The position numbers and the translations under genes are program-made. 64,000 nucleotides of DNA from Flavobacterium sp. Root935. Lineage in GTDB: Bacteria > Bacteroidota > Bacteroidia > Flavobacteriales > Flavobacteriaceae. How positions within the stretch are numbered: the first letter of the stretch is position 1; each line of letters begins with the position of its first letter. The notes below the pieces were generated by a model. That model saw nothing but the letters and a program-made list of their open reading frames with translations. It was not told where the DNA came from and did no database searches. Shown here in pieces: positions 1 to 8,479 of this stretch. Where the stretch lies: the NCBI RefSeq assembly GCF_001429295.1, contig NZ_LMJL01000007.1, forward strand, positions 401 to 64,400, in the 5' to 3' direction.

Positions 1-175
1 CTTACGGTTTGTATTTCCTCAATTTAACCCCAATTTTGCATTCCATTTTTGCATAGTTTTTAGTTTTCAGCACTTTTTTCCGGCACTTTTTACTCGAATG
101 ATCTCTCAAATCTACTTCCCGGTCTGCGCTCAGCCTGAAAGATGTTTTTTCTCTTTATATATGTATAAAAAAATA

Positions 176-204
176 AACCCGACAGGTTTAAGACCTGTCG
201 GGTT
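176..204 (-). terminator. Rho-independent terminator, CCCGACAGG-type hairpin
   Basis: A 12-bp perfect stem (176-187 with 193-204) and a 6-base loop lie just past the stop of the permease gene. On the minus strand the stem is followed by a T-rich tract (TTTATTTTTTT). The same stem word recurs at 27095-27123 and 55878-55908, so this is a reused terminator or repeat module. The first 170 bases of the window hold no gene I can support. Confidence 0.8.
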
Positions 205-227
205 GTATGAATACTTTAATTTATAAT

Positions 228-1463
228 TTAATCGAAACGAATCGCTTTTACTGGAGATATTTTGGTTATTATGTATGATGGTATTAATAATACCAAAAAA
301 CAAATAGCAATAGTTAGTAAATTCAATAAAAGTATATAAATCCAATTTAGATAAACTGGAGCTTGATTTACATAGTAATTTTCAGGATTAAGCTGAATTA
401 TTCCAAAGTGCTGCTGGATTAATAAAATTGAAATCCCAATTAAATTTCCCCAGAATAATCCGCGAAGGATTAAATAGAATGCATTGTAAAGAAATATTTT
501 GCGAACTGTCCAATTATTTGCTCCCATCGATTTTAAAATTCCAATCATTTGAGTTCTCTCTAGAATAAGTACTAATAAAGCAACAACCATATTGATTGTA
601 GCAACTAGAATCATTACTGCCAAGATGATTACGATATTGAAATCAAACAACTGAAGCCAATCAAAAATATAACTATACTTTTCTATAATGGTTTTGGTAT
701 CTAGATTCGAAGACGTCTGCTCATAAATCTGATCACCTGCAGATTTTATATCGTTAAAGTCTTTTACAAAAACTTCAAATGCTCCAATTTGATCCTCATT
801 CCATTTATTGATTCTCTGAATATGACGAATATCTCCTATTATATATGTTGCATCGAAATCCTGGAACCCCGAATTAAATATGGCCGAAATTTTAAATCGA
901 CGACTATTAGGAAGTTTTCCCTGCTCTTCTTTAATAAAGAATGTATTGAATTGATCTCCTACTTTTAAATTTAATCGATCTGCCAGAAATCTAGAAATAA
1001 TAACATCTTCATTTAGTGCTTTTGAAAAATCAGGCAGTTTTCCTTCTACAATGTATTCATTAATATTATTCCAATCATAATCGGCACCTACTCCTTTAAA
1101 CACAATTCCTTCAAATGCATTTTCAGTTCGAATAATTCCTGCCTTACTTGCTATTGCCTGAATATGGCTAACTTCTGGAACTGATTTAAAATTTGGATAA
1201 AAATCTTGTTTCTTTGAAATTGGAATTATAGTAACTTCAGAATTATTATTATCATAATTAGAAATTATAATCTGTCCGTTAAATGCCGAAACTTTATCAC
1301 GGATTTTCTTCTGCAATCCTATTCCAGTTGCAACCGAAACAATCATCATAATAATTCCTATTGCAATTGCAGAAATAGCAATTTTTATTATGGGAGCTGA
1401 AATACTGCTTTTGTAGTTTTTGGCAGTAATAAGTCTTGTAGCTATAAAATATTCTAAATTCAA
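228..1463 (-). CDS. LolC/LolE-like ABC transporter permease (FtsX family)
   Basis: This 411-residue inner-membrane protein has the layout of the lipoprotein-releasing LolC/E permeases. One membrane segment sits near residues 26-49, a large periplasmic domain follows to about residue 265, and a C-terminal FtsX domain has three hydrophobic segments (about 272-300, 328-350 and 374-400). The stretch ILERTQMIGILKSMGA at the start of the FtsX domain is typical of the family, where it contacts the ATPase. By family, such proteins extract lipoproteins from the inner membrane with LolD. No ATPase gene is adjacent. The ATG at 1463 directly precedes the first membrane helix. The family is secure; the exact substrate is inferred. 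Confidence 0.85.
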   Translation of the reverse strand: MNLEYFIATRLITAKNYKSSISAPIIKIAISAIAIGIIMMIVSVATGIGLQKKIRDKVSAFNGQIIISNYDNNNSEVTIIPISKKQDFYPNFKSVPEVSHIQAIASKAGIIRTENAFEGIVFKGVGADYDWNNINEYIVEGKLPDFSKALNEDVIISRFLADRLNLKVGDQFNTFFIKEEQGKLPNSRRFKISAIFNSGFQDFDATYIIGDIRHIQRINKWNEDQIGAFEVFVKDFNDIKSAGDQIYEQTSSNLDTKTIIEKYSYIFDWLQLFDFNIVIILAVMILVATINMVVALLVLILERTQMIGILKSMGANNWTVRKIFLYNAFYLILRGLFWGNLIGISILLIQQHFGIIQLNPENYYVNQAPVYLNWIYILLLNLLTIAICFLVLLIPSYIITKISPVKAIRFD

Positions 1464-1570
1464 ATTACAAATGTTTCTTTAATTATTACAACTATTCCTT
1501 TTTCAAAAGTACATCTTAAAAAGAGAAAACTAGATTCTCTTGAAAACAATTACCATTTTTTTTAATTCTA

Positions 1571-2065
1571 CTACAACGGAATTTTCTTTTTCATCTCTTC
1601 TACTATATTAAATGCTGCTGGACAAATTTCAACGTTTTTTAATGTTAAGTGAGATATTTGATGAAACTTATTTCTATCAGTATGTGGAAATTCTCTACAG
1701 GCTTTTGGGCGAACATCATAAATCATACAATAGTTTTCGCTATCCAGAAAAGTACAAGGAACGCTTTGTAAAACATAATCTTTGTCTTCATCAATTCGAA
1801 GATATTGCTCAATAAACTGCTGTGGCTTTTGTCTTAAGTGTTTTGAGATACGCTCAATGTCAGCCAAAGTAAATAATGGGCCTGTTGTTTTACAACAATT
1901 AGCGCATTTCAAACAATCGGTTCTTTTAAATTCTGCATTGTGCAAATCCTGCATAATGTAATCTAAATTCTTCGGCTGTTTCTTTTTGAGCTTATCGAAA
2001 TACTTTTTATTCTCGATATGCTTATCTTTGGCTAACTTACTTAAGTTATTTAAAATCTGTTTCAA
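1571..2065 (-). CDS. YkgJ family cysteine-cluster protein
   Basis: This 164-residue protein has a CxxCxxCC cluster at residues 51-58 and further cysteines at 104, 113, 123 and 148. That is the pattern of the YkgJ/UPF0153 family, thought to bind zinc or an iron-sulfur cluster; its role is unknown. The start is TTG at 2065. An in-frame stop lies four codons upstream and the next ATG is only at codon 38, which would remove most of the lysine-rich N-terminus, so TTG is the best choice. The TTG lies inside an intergenic repeat word (CTTGAAAC), so the original start may have been altered by that repeat. Confidence 0.8.
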   Translation of the reverse strand: MKQILNNLSKLAKDKHIENKKYFDKLKKKQPKNLDYIMQDLHNAEFKRTDCLKCANCCKTTGPLFTLADIERISKHLRQKPQQFIEQYLRIDEDKDYVLQSVPCTFLDSENYCMIYDVRPKACREFPHTDRNKFHQISHLTLKNVEICPAAFNIVEEMKKKIPL

Positions 2066-2112
2066 GTTTAGAATTTAAAGTTGATCTGCAAAATTAAACA
2101 ACTTTAAACTTG
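2063..2112. repeat. Imperfect inverted repeat between divergent genes
   Basis: CAAGTTTAGAATTTAAAGTTG (2063-2083 region) is answered by CAACTTTAAACTTG at 2099-2112, the right arm lacking about seven bases. Related CTTGAAAC/CTTTAAAC words continue to about 2127. The element fills the gap between the starts of the Cys-cluster gene (minus) and the methyltransferase (plus), and resembles the heptamer words at 26826-27076. Confidence 0.5.
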
Positions 2113-2138
2113 AAACCTTAAACTTTGAAATAAAAACA

Positions 2139-2846
2139 ATGAAAGATCTTTTTGGAAAAGCGATATTTGATTTCTATACCAATAATTCGCCTGAAGATAT
2201 TATTACAGAAACTTCGATTTCTGAAGAAGATGAAATGAGCGTTGAATATCTTTTTCGCTCTTATAACGAAATGCCTTTAATTGAACAAAAAGCACTGCAA
2301 CTAGCAAAAGGAAAAACACTCGATGTGGGTTGCGGCGCAGGAAGCCATGCTCTCTCATTACAAAATGAACGTAATCTAGATGTAACTGCTATCGATATTT
2401 CGGAAAAAGCAATCGAAACTTGTCTTCTTAGAGGAATTAAAAATGCTAAAGTTGAAAATATTTTAGATTTTGAAGGTGAAAAATTTGACACCATTTTACT
2501 TCTAATGAACGGAACTGGAATTTTTGGTAAATTAAAGGACTGTAATAAATATCTAGGAAAATTAAAATCACTTTTAAATTCTGGCGGACAAATTTTAATT
2601 GACAGCTCTGATATTATTTATATGTTTGATGAGGATGAAGATGGTGGTAAATGGATTCCTTCTGAAAATGATTATTATGGAGAACTTGTATTTAATCTAA
2701 GTTACAAAAACGAAAAAGAACAACCTTTTAATTGGTTATATTTGGATTACAACACACTTCAAAATGCTGCGATTGCTAATGGATTAAATTGTGAGCTGAT
2801 TCTCGAAGGTGAACATTACGATTATTTAGCTAAACTTTCTATTTAA
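2139..2846 (+). CDS. Class I SAM-dependent methyltransferase
   Basis: This 235-residue cytosolic enzyme has a clear S-adenosylmethionine binding motif I, LDVGCGAGSH at residues 61-70, followed by the motif II acidic residue in VTAIDISEKAIE. The substrate cannot be read from the sequence. The C-terminal half (WLYLDYNTLQNAAIANGL) is not one of the small-molecule families I recognise. The next gene, a DinB/YfiT protein, starts 19 bases downstream on the same strand, so the two are probably cotranscribed. Confidence 0.85.
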   Translation: MKDLFGKAIFDFYTNNSPEDIITETSISEEDEMSVEYLFRSYNEMPLIEQKALQLAKGKTLDVGCGAGSHALSLQNERNLDVTAIDISEKAIETCLLRGIKNAKVENILDFEGEKFDTILLLMNGTGIFGKLKDCNKYLGKLKSLLNSGGQILIDSSDIIYMFDEDEDGGKWIPSENDYYGELVFNLSYKNEKEQPFNWLYLDYNTLQNAAIANGLNCELILEGEHYDYLAKLSI

Positions 2847-2865
2847 AAAATAAACCAATTAAAAT

Positions 2866-3411
2866 ATGACCGAATTAGATTTAGAAAAATTAAAATATCC
2901 GATTGAAAAATTTATAGCTCCTAATGATTACTCTGTAACATATCTTTCAGAAAAAATTGAAGAAATAGAAAGTTTCCCAAAGAGATTAGAAAATGAAACA
3001 CTTCATTTAACCGACGAACAATTAGACACGCCATATCGTCCAGACGGATGGACAGTGAGACAAGTTATACATCATTGTGCAGAAAGTCATATGAATTGTT
3101 ACATTCGAATTAAATGGGCTTTAACAGAAAACAATCCAGTGATTAAAGCTTATGATGAAGTTCTTTGGTCTGAATTGAATGACAATCTAACGATGCCAAT
3201 ACAGCCAACACTTGATTTATTGAAAGGACTTCATTTTAGATTAGCTTATATAATGAAAAATTTATCAGAATCTGATTTGGAGAAAACTTTTGTTCATCCT
3301 TCAGATAATTCAGAAAATAAAATCAAAAAGATTATCGGATCATATGCTTGGCATGGAAATCATCATTTAGCACATATTACTAGTTTAAAAAAATATAAAA
3401 ACTGGAATTAA
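2866..3411 (+). CDS. YfiT/DinB-fold putative metal-dependent hydrolase or thiol transferase
   Basis: This 181-residue protein resembles YfiT (BstA), a DinB four-helix-bundle family that includes bacillithiol S-transferases. It shows YPIEKF near the N-terminus, the first metal-site histidines in GWTVRQVIHHCAESHMN (residues 61-77), and the second site in AWHGNHHLAHI near the C-terminus. The His pattern fits a bound nickel or zinc ion. Whether this organism makes bacillithiol cannot be told from the window, so the thiol substrate is inferred. It follows the methyltransferase by 19 bases and ends before a strong bidirectional terminator. Confidence 0.8.
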   Translation: MTELDLEKLKYPIEKFIAPNDYSVTYLSEKIEEIESFPKRLENETLHLTDEQLDTPYRPDGWTVRQVIHHCAESHMNCYIRIKWALTENNPVIKAYDEVLWSELNDNLTMPIQPTLDLLKGLHFRLAYIMKNLSESDLEKTFVHPSDNSENKIKKIIGSYAWHGNHHLAHITSLKKYKNWN

Positions 3412-3458
3412 CAAAATGTATATCATTTATACATTTGTTTACTTCATGTATACAAAAA

Positions 3459-3486
3459 AGCCTCTTCAAATAAAGAGGCTTTTTTT
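3459..3486. terminator. Bidirectional rho-independent terminator
   Basis: AGCCTCTT (3459-3466) pairs with AAGAGGCT (3473-3480) around a 6-base loop. A-run and T-run flank both sides, so it can serve both the converging yfiT-like gene (plus) and queE (minus). Confidence 0.9.
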
Positions 3487-3487
3487 G

Positions 3488-4120
3488 TTATGGTATATTT
3501 AAATATTTATGTGTTTGTAATGAAACTCTCCATTTCGGATTATTCATAACATAGTCAACAATAAGAGGAGTCATTTCCTCTTTTTTACTCCATTCTGGCT
3601 GAAGGAATAGGATTGCATCATCATTTACTAATTCTGCCTGCTCTTCCGCAAAGATAAAATCGTGCTTATTATAAATAATCACCTTTAATTCATGAGCGTT
3701 GTCATACACAGTCTGAGTTGGTAATTTATTCTTTTTCGGAGAAAGACAGATCCAATCCCATGTTCCAGATAATTCAAAAGCGCCTGAAGTTTCTATATGA
3801 ACTTTTAAGTTTTTTTCTTTTAAGCGTTCTGTCAAAAGCGTCATATCCCAAGATAAAGGCTCACCTCCAGTTACAACAACCGTATCAGCATATTTTGCTG
3901 CATTTTCAACAATTAAATCAATACTTGTTGGCGGATGAATTGCTGCATTCCAGCTTTCTTTTACATCACACCAATGACATCCCACATCACATCCTCCAAT
4001 TCTAATAAAATAAGCAGCTCTGCCTGTATGCGCGCCTTCACCTTGAATGGTATAAAATTCCTCCATCAAAGGAAGCATTGCTCCTTTATTTACTTCTAAT
4101 TGTATTTCTTTTGGTAACAT
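3488..4120 (-). CDS. queE: 7-carboxy-7-deazaguanine synthase
   Basis: This 210-residue radical-SAM enzyme converts 6-carboxytetrahydropterin to 7-carboxy-7-deazaguanine in the queuosine (preQ1) pathway. It carries the short QueE-type cluster motif CDVGCHWC (C44, C48, C51) after FYTIQGEGAHTGRAAYFIRIGGC, and VVVTGGEPLSWD as the SAM-binding GGEP motif. The window also holds queA at 27146-28195, a later step of the same pathway. A good promoter lies 19-46 bases upstream of the ATG. Confidence 0.93.
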   Translation of the reverse strand: MLPKEIQLEVNKGAMLPLMEEFYTIQGEGAHTGRAAYFIRIGGCDVGCHWCDVKESWNAAIHPPTSIDLIVENAAKYADTVVVTGGEPLSWDMTLLTERLKEKNLKVHIETSGAFELSGTWDWICLSPKKNKLPTQTVYDNAHELKVIIYNKHDFIFAEEQAELVNDDAILFLQPEWSKKEEMTPLIVDYVMNNPKWRVSLQTHKYLNIP

Positions 4121-4138
4121 TTTATTATTTTAAGAATG

Positions 4139-4166
4139 CAAAGATAGTCAATAATATACGGAACAA
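4139..4166 (-). promoter_or_regulatory. Bacteroidota-type promoter for queE
   Basis: Read on the minus strand, TTG (4166-4164) is followed after 17 bases by TATCTTTG (4146-4139), matching TTG-N17/23-TAnnTTTG. The -33 element sits in the T-run of the upstream terminator. The start codon is 19 bases beyond the -7 element. Confidence 0.7.
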
Positions 4167-4169
4167 AAA

Positions 4170-4196
4170 AACCGATAGTTTATTGAACTATCGGTT
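4170..4196. terminator. Terminator of the exb-tonB-TPR operon
   Basis: An 11-bp stem (4170-4180 with 4186-4196) with a 5-base loop is followed on the minus strand by a run of seven T. It lies 25 bases beyond the stop of the TPR gene. Confidence 0.88.
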
Positions 4197-4220
4197 TTCT
4201 ATTTATTTTGAAAATCTAGA

Positions 4221-5888
4221 TTATTTTAAAGATTTTATTGATTGTGCAGCGTAAGTATTTGCTGGATCTAAAACTAAAGTTTTATTAAAATACTCCAAAG
4301 CTTTTACTTTATCAGTATTTGCATAAGCAGCTCCGATTGCATTATAAGCCTCAACGATTTTTTTAGCCGTTGCAGGTTTAGCCACTTCCTCTGCACCTTT
4401 TGCTGTAATTTTAGTTACGTATTCTTCATAGTTTTTGATAATCATATCATCTTTGTCTAATGCACTATTGATTCTTCCTTTGTACAAATAAGCCTCATCG
4501 TATGTTGGAGACGCTTCAAGAACTTTATCAAACGTAGCATTTGCTTTTTCTAAAGCAACTTTATCACGGCTTTCTAGAGGTTTACCAGCATTACCATAGT
4601 AAACAGAAATTCCATAATAAACAGCATCATCCAAATAATTTTTAGATTCTTTATTATTTGCTCCCAGTTCAAAAATAGATGCTGCTTGATTATATTGTTT
4701 TTTACCAAACAATTCTTTTCCAAAATCAGCAAATTCCTCAACTACTAAAGGCTCTAATTCAATTGCTTTTTTAATATCAGCTAAACCTGCATCAAACGCA
4801 GCTTGATCAATTGTACCATCTGCAGCAGTTCCTTTTTTAATTTTTGCTAACCCTAAATAATAGTAATCTCTTCCAATTACTTTATTTCCTGGAGCTTTAA
4901 TGAAATCCTCGATAGATTTAATAGCTACATCAACGTTACCATTTTCGTAAGCAGCATATCCTAAATATCTGTAAATTCTAGGATTAACTTTATCTTGTGC
5001 AATCATTTTGTTTGCAACAGTTTCTAACTGTTTGTAATCTTTCACTAAGATCAAGAAATCTGCATGACGCATTTTAGAATCTAGAGAATAATCAGTTAAA
5101 CTTAAATATTTCTCGTAGTTTGTAATTGCATTTTGCAAATTAACTTTAGCAGTAGAAGGTTTGTTTCTTGCCCATTTGTAATATGTTTCAGCAAGTTCTC
5201 TATAAACTGGTCCGTAATTAGCATCTAATGCAATAACTTCATTGAAAGATTTAATTGCCTCATCATATGATTTAGCACCTTTTAATAAAACTCCTAACTG
5301 CATTTTTGCTCTTAGTAAAGTATTGTCAGCTGTAAAAGCATCACGATAAGCTTTATAAGCATCATTTTGATTATTAGATCCATAATATGCATCACCAATA
5401 GCTAAAAGTGCTTGAGCATTTTGAGGATCAACTAGTAAAGCACGTTTTAAAACGTCAACAGCACTTTTATAATCAGGATTATCAGAATTCATGTAAGCTC
5501 TAGCGATATAAATAAACTCATTTACATCCTTTTTCTTCATGTCTTTAGTTGCTAAAGCAAAATTAGCCTGAGCTGCAGCTGCATTTTTAGCATCTAAATC
5601 TAATTGTCCTAAACCAATGTAGTTTAAGTTTTTCTTATCCGAAGCTTGTAATCCATTATTATAATAGATTTTAGCAGAGTCTACAACAGATTGATTTAAA
5701 TAAACATTTCCTAAAACAAAATTTGCTTCACCATCTGAAGGTTTAGATTTGATGATTGATTTAAGGATTGTTTTTGCCTTATCAAATTGTTCTGCATCAA
5801 TCGCTTTTTTTGCTTGGTTGATGTCTTGCGCTGTTGCCGCAGTCGCCGAAGCTACTAATGCAAGACTAAAAATTTTAAATTTATTCAT
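4221..5888 (-). CDS. Exported tetratricopeptide repeat protein
   Basis: This 555-residue protein has a signal peptide (residues 1-20, cut before QDIN) and successive TPR-like helical pairs along its length, for example GEANFVLGNVYLNQSVVDSA, PQNAQALLAIGDAYY and NYGPVYRELAETYYKWA, ending with KALEYFNKTLVLDPANTYAA. It should be periplasmic and act as a protein-interaction scaffold. It is the last gene of the exbB-exbD-exbD-tonB-PstS-like operon, starting 16 bases after the preceding gene. That arrangement suggests a link with TonB-powered transport, but the partner is unknown. Confidence 0.85.
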   Translation of the reverse strand: MNKFKIFSLALVASATAATAQDINQAKKAIDAEQFDKAKTILKSIIKSKPSDGEANFVLGNVYLNQSVVDSAKIYYNNGLQASDKKNLNYIGLGQLDLDAKNAAAAQANFALATKDMKKKDVNEFIYIARAYMNSDNPDYKSAVDVLKRALLVDPQNAQALLAIGDAYYGSNNQNDAYKAYRDAFTADNTLLRAKMQLGVLLKGAKSYDEAIKSFNEVIALDANYGPVYRELAETYYKWARNKPSTAKVNLQNAITNYEKYLSLTDYSLDSKMRHADFLILVKDYKQLETVANKMIAQDKVNPRIYRYLGYAAYENGNVDVAIKSIEDFIKAPGNKVIGRDYYYLGLAKIKKGTAADGTIDQAAFDAGLADIKKAIELEPLVVEEFADFGKELFGKKQYNQAASIFELGANNKESKNYLDDAVYYGISVYYGNAGKPLESRDKVALEKANATFDKVLEASPTYDEAYLYKGRINSALDKDDMIIKNYEEYVTKITAKGAEEVAKPATAKKIVEAYNAIGAAYANTDKVKALEYFNKTLVLDPANTYAAQSIKSLK

Positions 5889-5904
5889 CTTTATCGTAAT
5901 TAAT

Positions 5905-6828
5905 TTATTCGTTATCTTTTATAATTTCATTCCTTATTTTAAGTTTACGCCCAGGAGTCTTGTATGGCAATAATCCTGACTTCAAAACTATACGTTGACC
6001 AATATCTCCGGCTACAAATGAAGCAAATCCCATTCCTAAACCTGAATAGCCTTGACAATTGATAATAAACAAATCACGTGCCAAAGGATATTTCCCTAAT
6101 GCTAAGTCATCTTGAGTCGGACTATAATATTTATCACTATTTAATCCTTTTACACTTAAAACATTTATTTTCTTGATGACCTCCGTCATATCAGGTGTCG
6201 GCTGATACAACCAGTTAACACCAATAACACCCACCATTCCCTCATTCTCAGAAACAAATTTGATTACTTCATTATTTGTTTTAAAAGAAAAAACTCCTGT
6301 CTTAGGAACTTCATTAACTTTCGCTAATTCTTTCATATAGCGAACTGTACTTGAATTAGGATTATCAAAAACTAATCCCTTGATTTTAGAATCTGGCTTT
6401 CCTTGTATAAAATCGATTACACTTTTCAACGCAATTAGTGTATCATTATTGTTTTTGCTGGAAATAAATGCAATCGCATCGTGCGCAAAAGGTGTGACAC
6501 GCGGATTAATTTTGCTTTTTTCAAAACGAGCTTTTTCTTCTCTTGTTAAATCTCTGGTCGTTATCGCGACTTTAGCTTTTTGATTCAACAAATCATTTAT
6601 TACTTCTGCTTCTGACTTTGGTTTAACTGTAATTTTTGCCTCATAGTAAGTGCCTTCAAAAACAGCCACCTGATCGTCTACTATTTGTTTAACTGTTTCA
6701 TCGACAGCAACATCAAGCGATCCTTTTAAAATGGTTTCTTTTTCAGCTTCACTCTTGTTTTTTTGGTTACACATGGCAAACAAAAAGACAAAAATAATCA
6801 AACCTAAAGCCTTACTATATTTCAACAT
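5905..6828 (-). CDS. PstS-like substrate-binding lipoprotein
   Basis: This 307-residue protein has a lipoprotein signal ending in FAMC (lipidation at Cys20). The rest resembles the PstS/PBP-like-2 phosphate-binding fold, with the domain-typical segments VAVDETVKQIVDDQVAVFE, AITTRDLTREEKARFEK, PFAHDAIAFI and YPLARDLFIINCQG. No PstA, PstB or PstC gene is nearby. It sits between tonB and the TPR gene, so it may serve the TonB system rather than a classical phosphate importer. The fold is confident; the ligand is inferred. Confidence 0.8.
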   Translation of the reverse strand: MLKYSKALGLIIFVFLFAMCNQKNKSEAEKETILKGSLDVAVDETVKQIVDDQVAVFEGTYYEAKITVKPKSEAEVINDLLNQKAKVAITTRDLTREEKARFEKSKINPRVTPFAHDAIAFISSKNNNDTLIALKSVIDFIQGKPDSKIKGLVFDNPNSSTVRYMKELAKVNEVPKTGVFSFKTNNEVIKFVSENEGMVGVIGVNWLYQPTPDMTEVIKKINVLSVKGLNSDKYYSPTQDDLALGKYPLARDLFIINCQGYSGLGMGFASFVAGDIGQRIVLKSGLLPYKTPGRKLKIRNEIIKDNE

Positions 6829-6830
6829 AA

Positions 6831-7061
6831 TTATTCTTCTTTTGAATTAATTAATCTTAAAAATCTTATTCCAGAATATACAATCAATAATCCACCGAAA
6901 GCATATCTATATTTTGGCTCCATGTTAAGCGGCAGCTTTTTCCAAAACATAATCATTAAACCGAGTACAAGATAAATTAAAAAAAACAGTATTCCTAAAA
7001 CAAGAAGAAATCGCTCTTTGAGCGATTTCTTCTGAATATTATTAAGCATATCTTTTAACAT
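6831..7061 (-). CDS. Small membrane protein of the tonB operon
   Basis: This 76-residue protein has two hydrophobic segments (about 17-39 and 51-68) and charged ends; no family is recognised. Its ATG overlaps the tonB stop codon by one base (TAATG), which implies translational coupling to tonB. It is followed two bases later by the PstS-like gene. A role in the TonB complex or in tethering the following lipoprotein is possible, but only inferred from position. Confidence 0.7.
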   Translation of the reverse strand: MLKDMLNNIQKKSLKERFLLVLGILFFLIYLVLGLMIMFWKKLPLNMEPKYRYAFGGLLIVYSGIRFLRLINSKEE

Positions 7062-7864
7062 TATTCTGCAGATTGAATAGTAATAGGTAGAGAGTATAGT
7101 ACCCTAACTTTTTTACCATTTTGCTCGCCAGGAGTCCATTTTGGACATTTTTTAAGAACACGAATTGCTTCTGCTCCTGTACCGTAACCGATATCCCTTA
7201 AAACTTTAATGTCGGTTAATGAACCGTCTTTTTCAACTACAAACGTAACGTAAACTTTACCTTTAAGACCTTCTTCTTCTGGAGTTTTGTAATTGTTTCC
7301 TACGAATTTGTAGAATTTATCAATTCCTCCTGGAAAATCTGGTTTTACTTCGATACCTGCTGTATTATATACAGTGTTATCTTCTTGTACAACCTCTGAT
7401 ACTGGTCCTTTACCAACTGGTTCATCAACAGTTAAAACTGCATCTGGATCTCCTTTGATAGTTTCAGCACCAACTTTTTTGTCTTTCAAATCCACAATTT
7501 TTGGTGGATCTTCAGTAACTTCCTCTGCCTTCGCAACCACTGGTTTTACGAATTTCACTTGATCCACTTTTGGTGGAGGTGGCGGAGGTGGTGGTGTATT
7601 TGGTTTAATTTCCTCTTTTTTCTTTGGAGGTAATTTTACCGTTGCAATCTTAATATCGTTGTTTACTTCCTCTTCAGAAGAATCAGGTAAGAAACTTGCA
7701 ATAAGAGGGGCAGCAACTGCGAAGCTAAAAATAAGTGAACCGATCACAAGTGCTTTCACAGTTGTTTTACCGTTCGATTTTCTCAGCTCGTATGCTCCAT
7801 ATATCTTATTACGTCCTTCGAATACGATATCAAGCCACTGATTTTTTATAATATCTAATTTCAT
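7061..7864 (-). CDS. tonB: TonB energy transducer
   Basis: This 267-residue protein has one N-terminal membrane helix (about 36-58), a periplasmic spacer with a proline run (TPPPPPPPPK, about residues 90-99) and a C-terminal TonB domain (about 175-265) beginning DFPGGIDKFYKFVGNNYKTP and ending VRVLYSLPITIQ. It transmits the proton-motive force from ExbB/ExbD to TonB-dependent outer-membrane receptors. The order exbB, exbD, exbD, tonB on one strand is a complete energising module. The stop codon overlaps the start of the next gene. Confidence 0.93.
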   Translation of the reverse strand: MKLDIIKNQWLDIVFEGRNKIYGAYELRKSNGKTTVKALVIGSLIFSFAVAAPLIASFLPDSSEEEVNNDIKIATVKLPPKKKEEIKPNTPPPPPPPPKVDQVKFVKPVVAKAEEVTEDPPKIVDLKDKKVGAETIKGDPDAVLTVDEPVGKGPVSEVVQEDNTVYNTAGIEVKPDFPGGIDKFYKFVGNNYKTPEEEGLKGKVYVTFVVEKDGSLTDIKVLRDIGYGTGAEAIRVLKKCPKWTPGEQNGKKVRVLYSLPITIQSAE

Positions 7865-7903
7865 ATCTCTTGATTTTTAAGTTGATAAAACTTAAGATTG
7901 CTC

Positions 7904-8461
7904 TTATTTTTTATCTATCAATTTCGTTTCCTCTGGTGAAAACTCAGGAACAATAGCATAAGTATCTACTCCTGAAATTGCCATCTCATCCAATATATCA
8001 ACCAAATTACGGTAATTTGATTTTTTAGTTGGTTTAATGATCACTATGATACCGTTTTTAGGTTTCCCTAAAGCAGCAGAATAAGCTAGAACATTCTTTT
8101 TTTGCACTAACAATTCTCTACGGATACCATCTTTACCATAAGTAATATCTTTTGGTCCCACCTTAGGACTTGCTAACAATCCCATGTAATAAACGATTTT
8201 ATTATCTCCACCTAACATTACTGTCATTGTACGATTCTCGTCTACTTTGGTATCCTTAACGTCTTCATTTTTTGGATCTTTATCTGGCAGAGACAAATCC
8301 ATCGATTGAGGTTTTGACAACGAAGTAGTCAACATAAAGAATGTGATCAATAAGAATGCCAAATCCACCATCGCCGTTAAATCGACCTTAGAATTCTGCT
8401 TTTTACTTCTTACTTTACCACCTTTACCACCACCGCCGTCGCCGGTATTTAATTCAGCCAT
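7904..8461 (-). CDS. ExbD/TolR family biopolymer transport protein (second copy)
   Basis: This 185-residue protein has a basic N-terminus with a Gly/Lys-rich stretch and one membrane helix, DLTAMVDLAFLLITFFMLTT (about 27-46), containing the conserved membrane aspartate of ExbD. A periplasmic domain follows. It lies 18 bases downstream of another exbD and 39 bases upstream of tonB. Two unlike ExbD paralogues in series are common in Bacteroidota and may form mixed dimers in the ExbB pentamer. Confidence 0.9.
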   Translation of the reverse strand: MAELNTGDGGGGKGGKVRSKKQNSKVDLTAMVDLAFLLITFFMLTTSLSKPQSMDLSLPDKDPKNEDVKDTKVDENRTMTVMLGGDNKIVYYMGLLASPKVGPKDITYGKDGIRRELLVQKKNVLAYSAALGKPKNGIIVIIKPTKKSNYRNLVDILDEMAISGVDTYAIVPEFSPEETKLIDKK

Positions 8462-8479
8462 TTAGTGTATATTTTTTAA

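Noticed and set aside
1..230. A plus-strand frame open from the window start to about 230
   Set aside because: No start codon, protein is Phe-rich without pattern, and it runs through the permease terminator; most likely chance.
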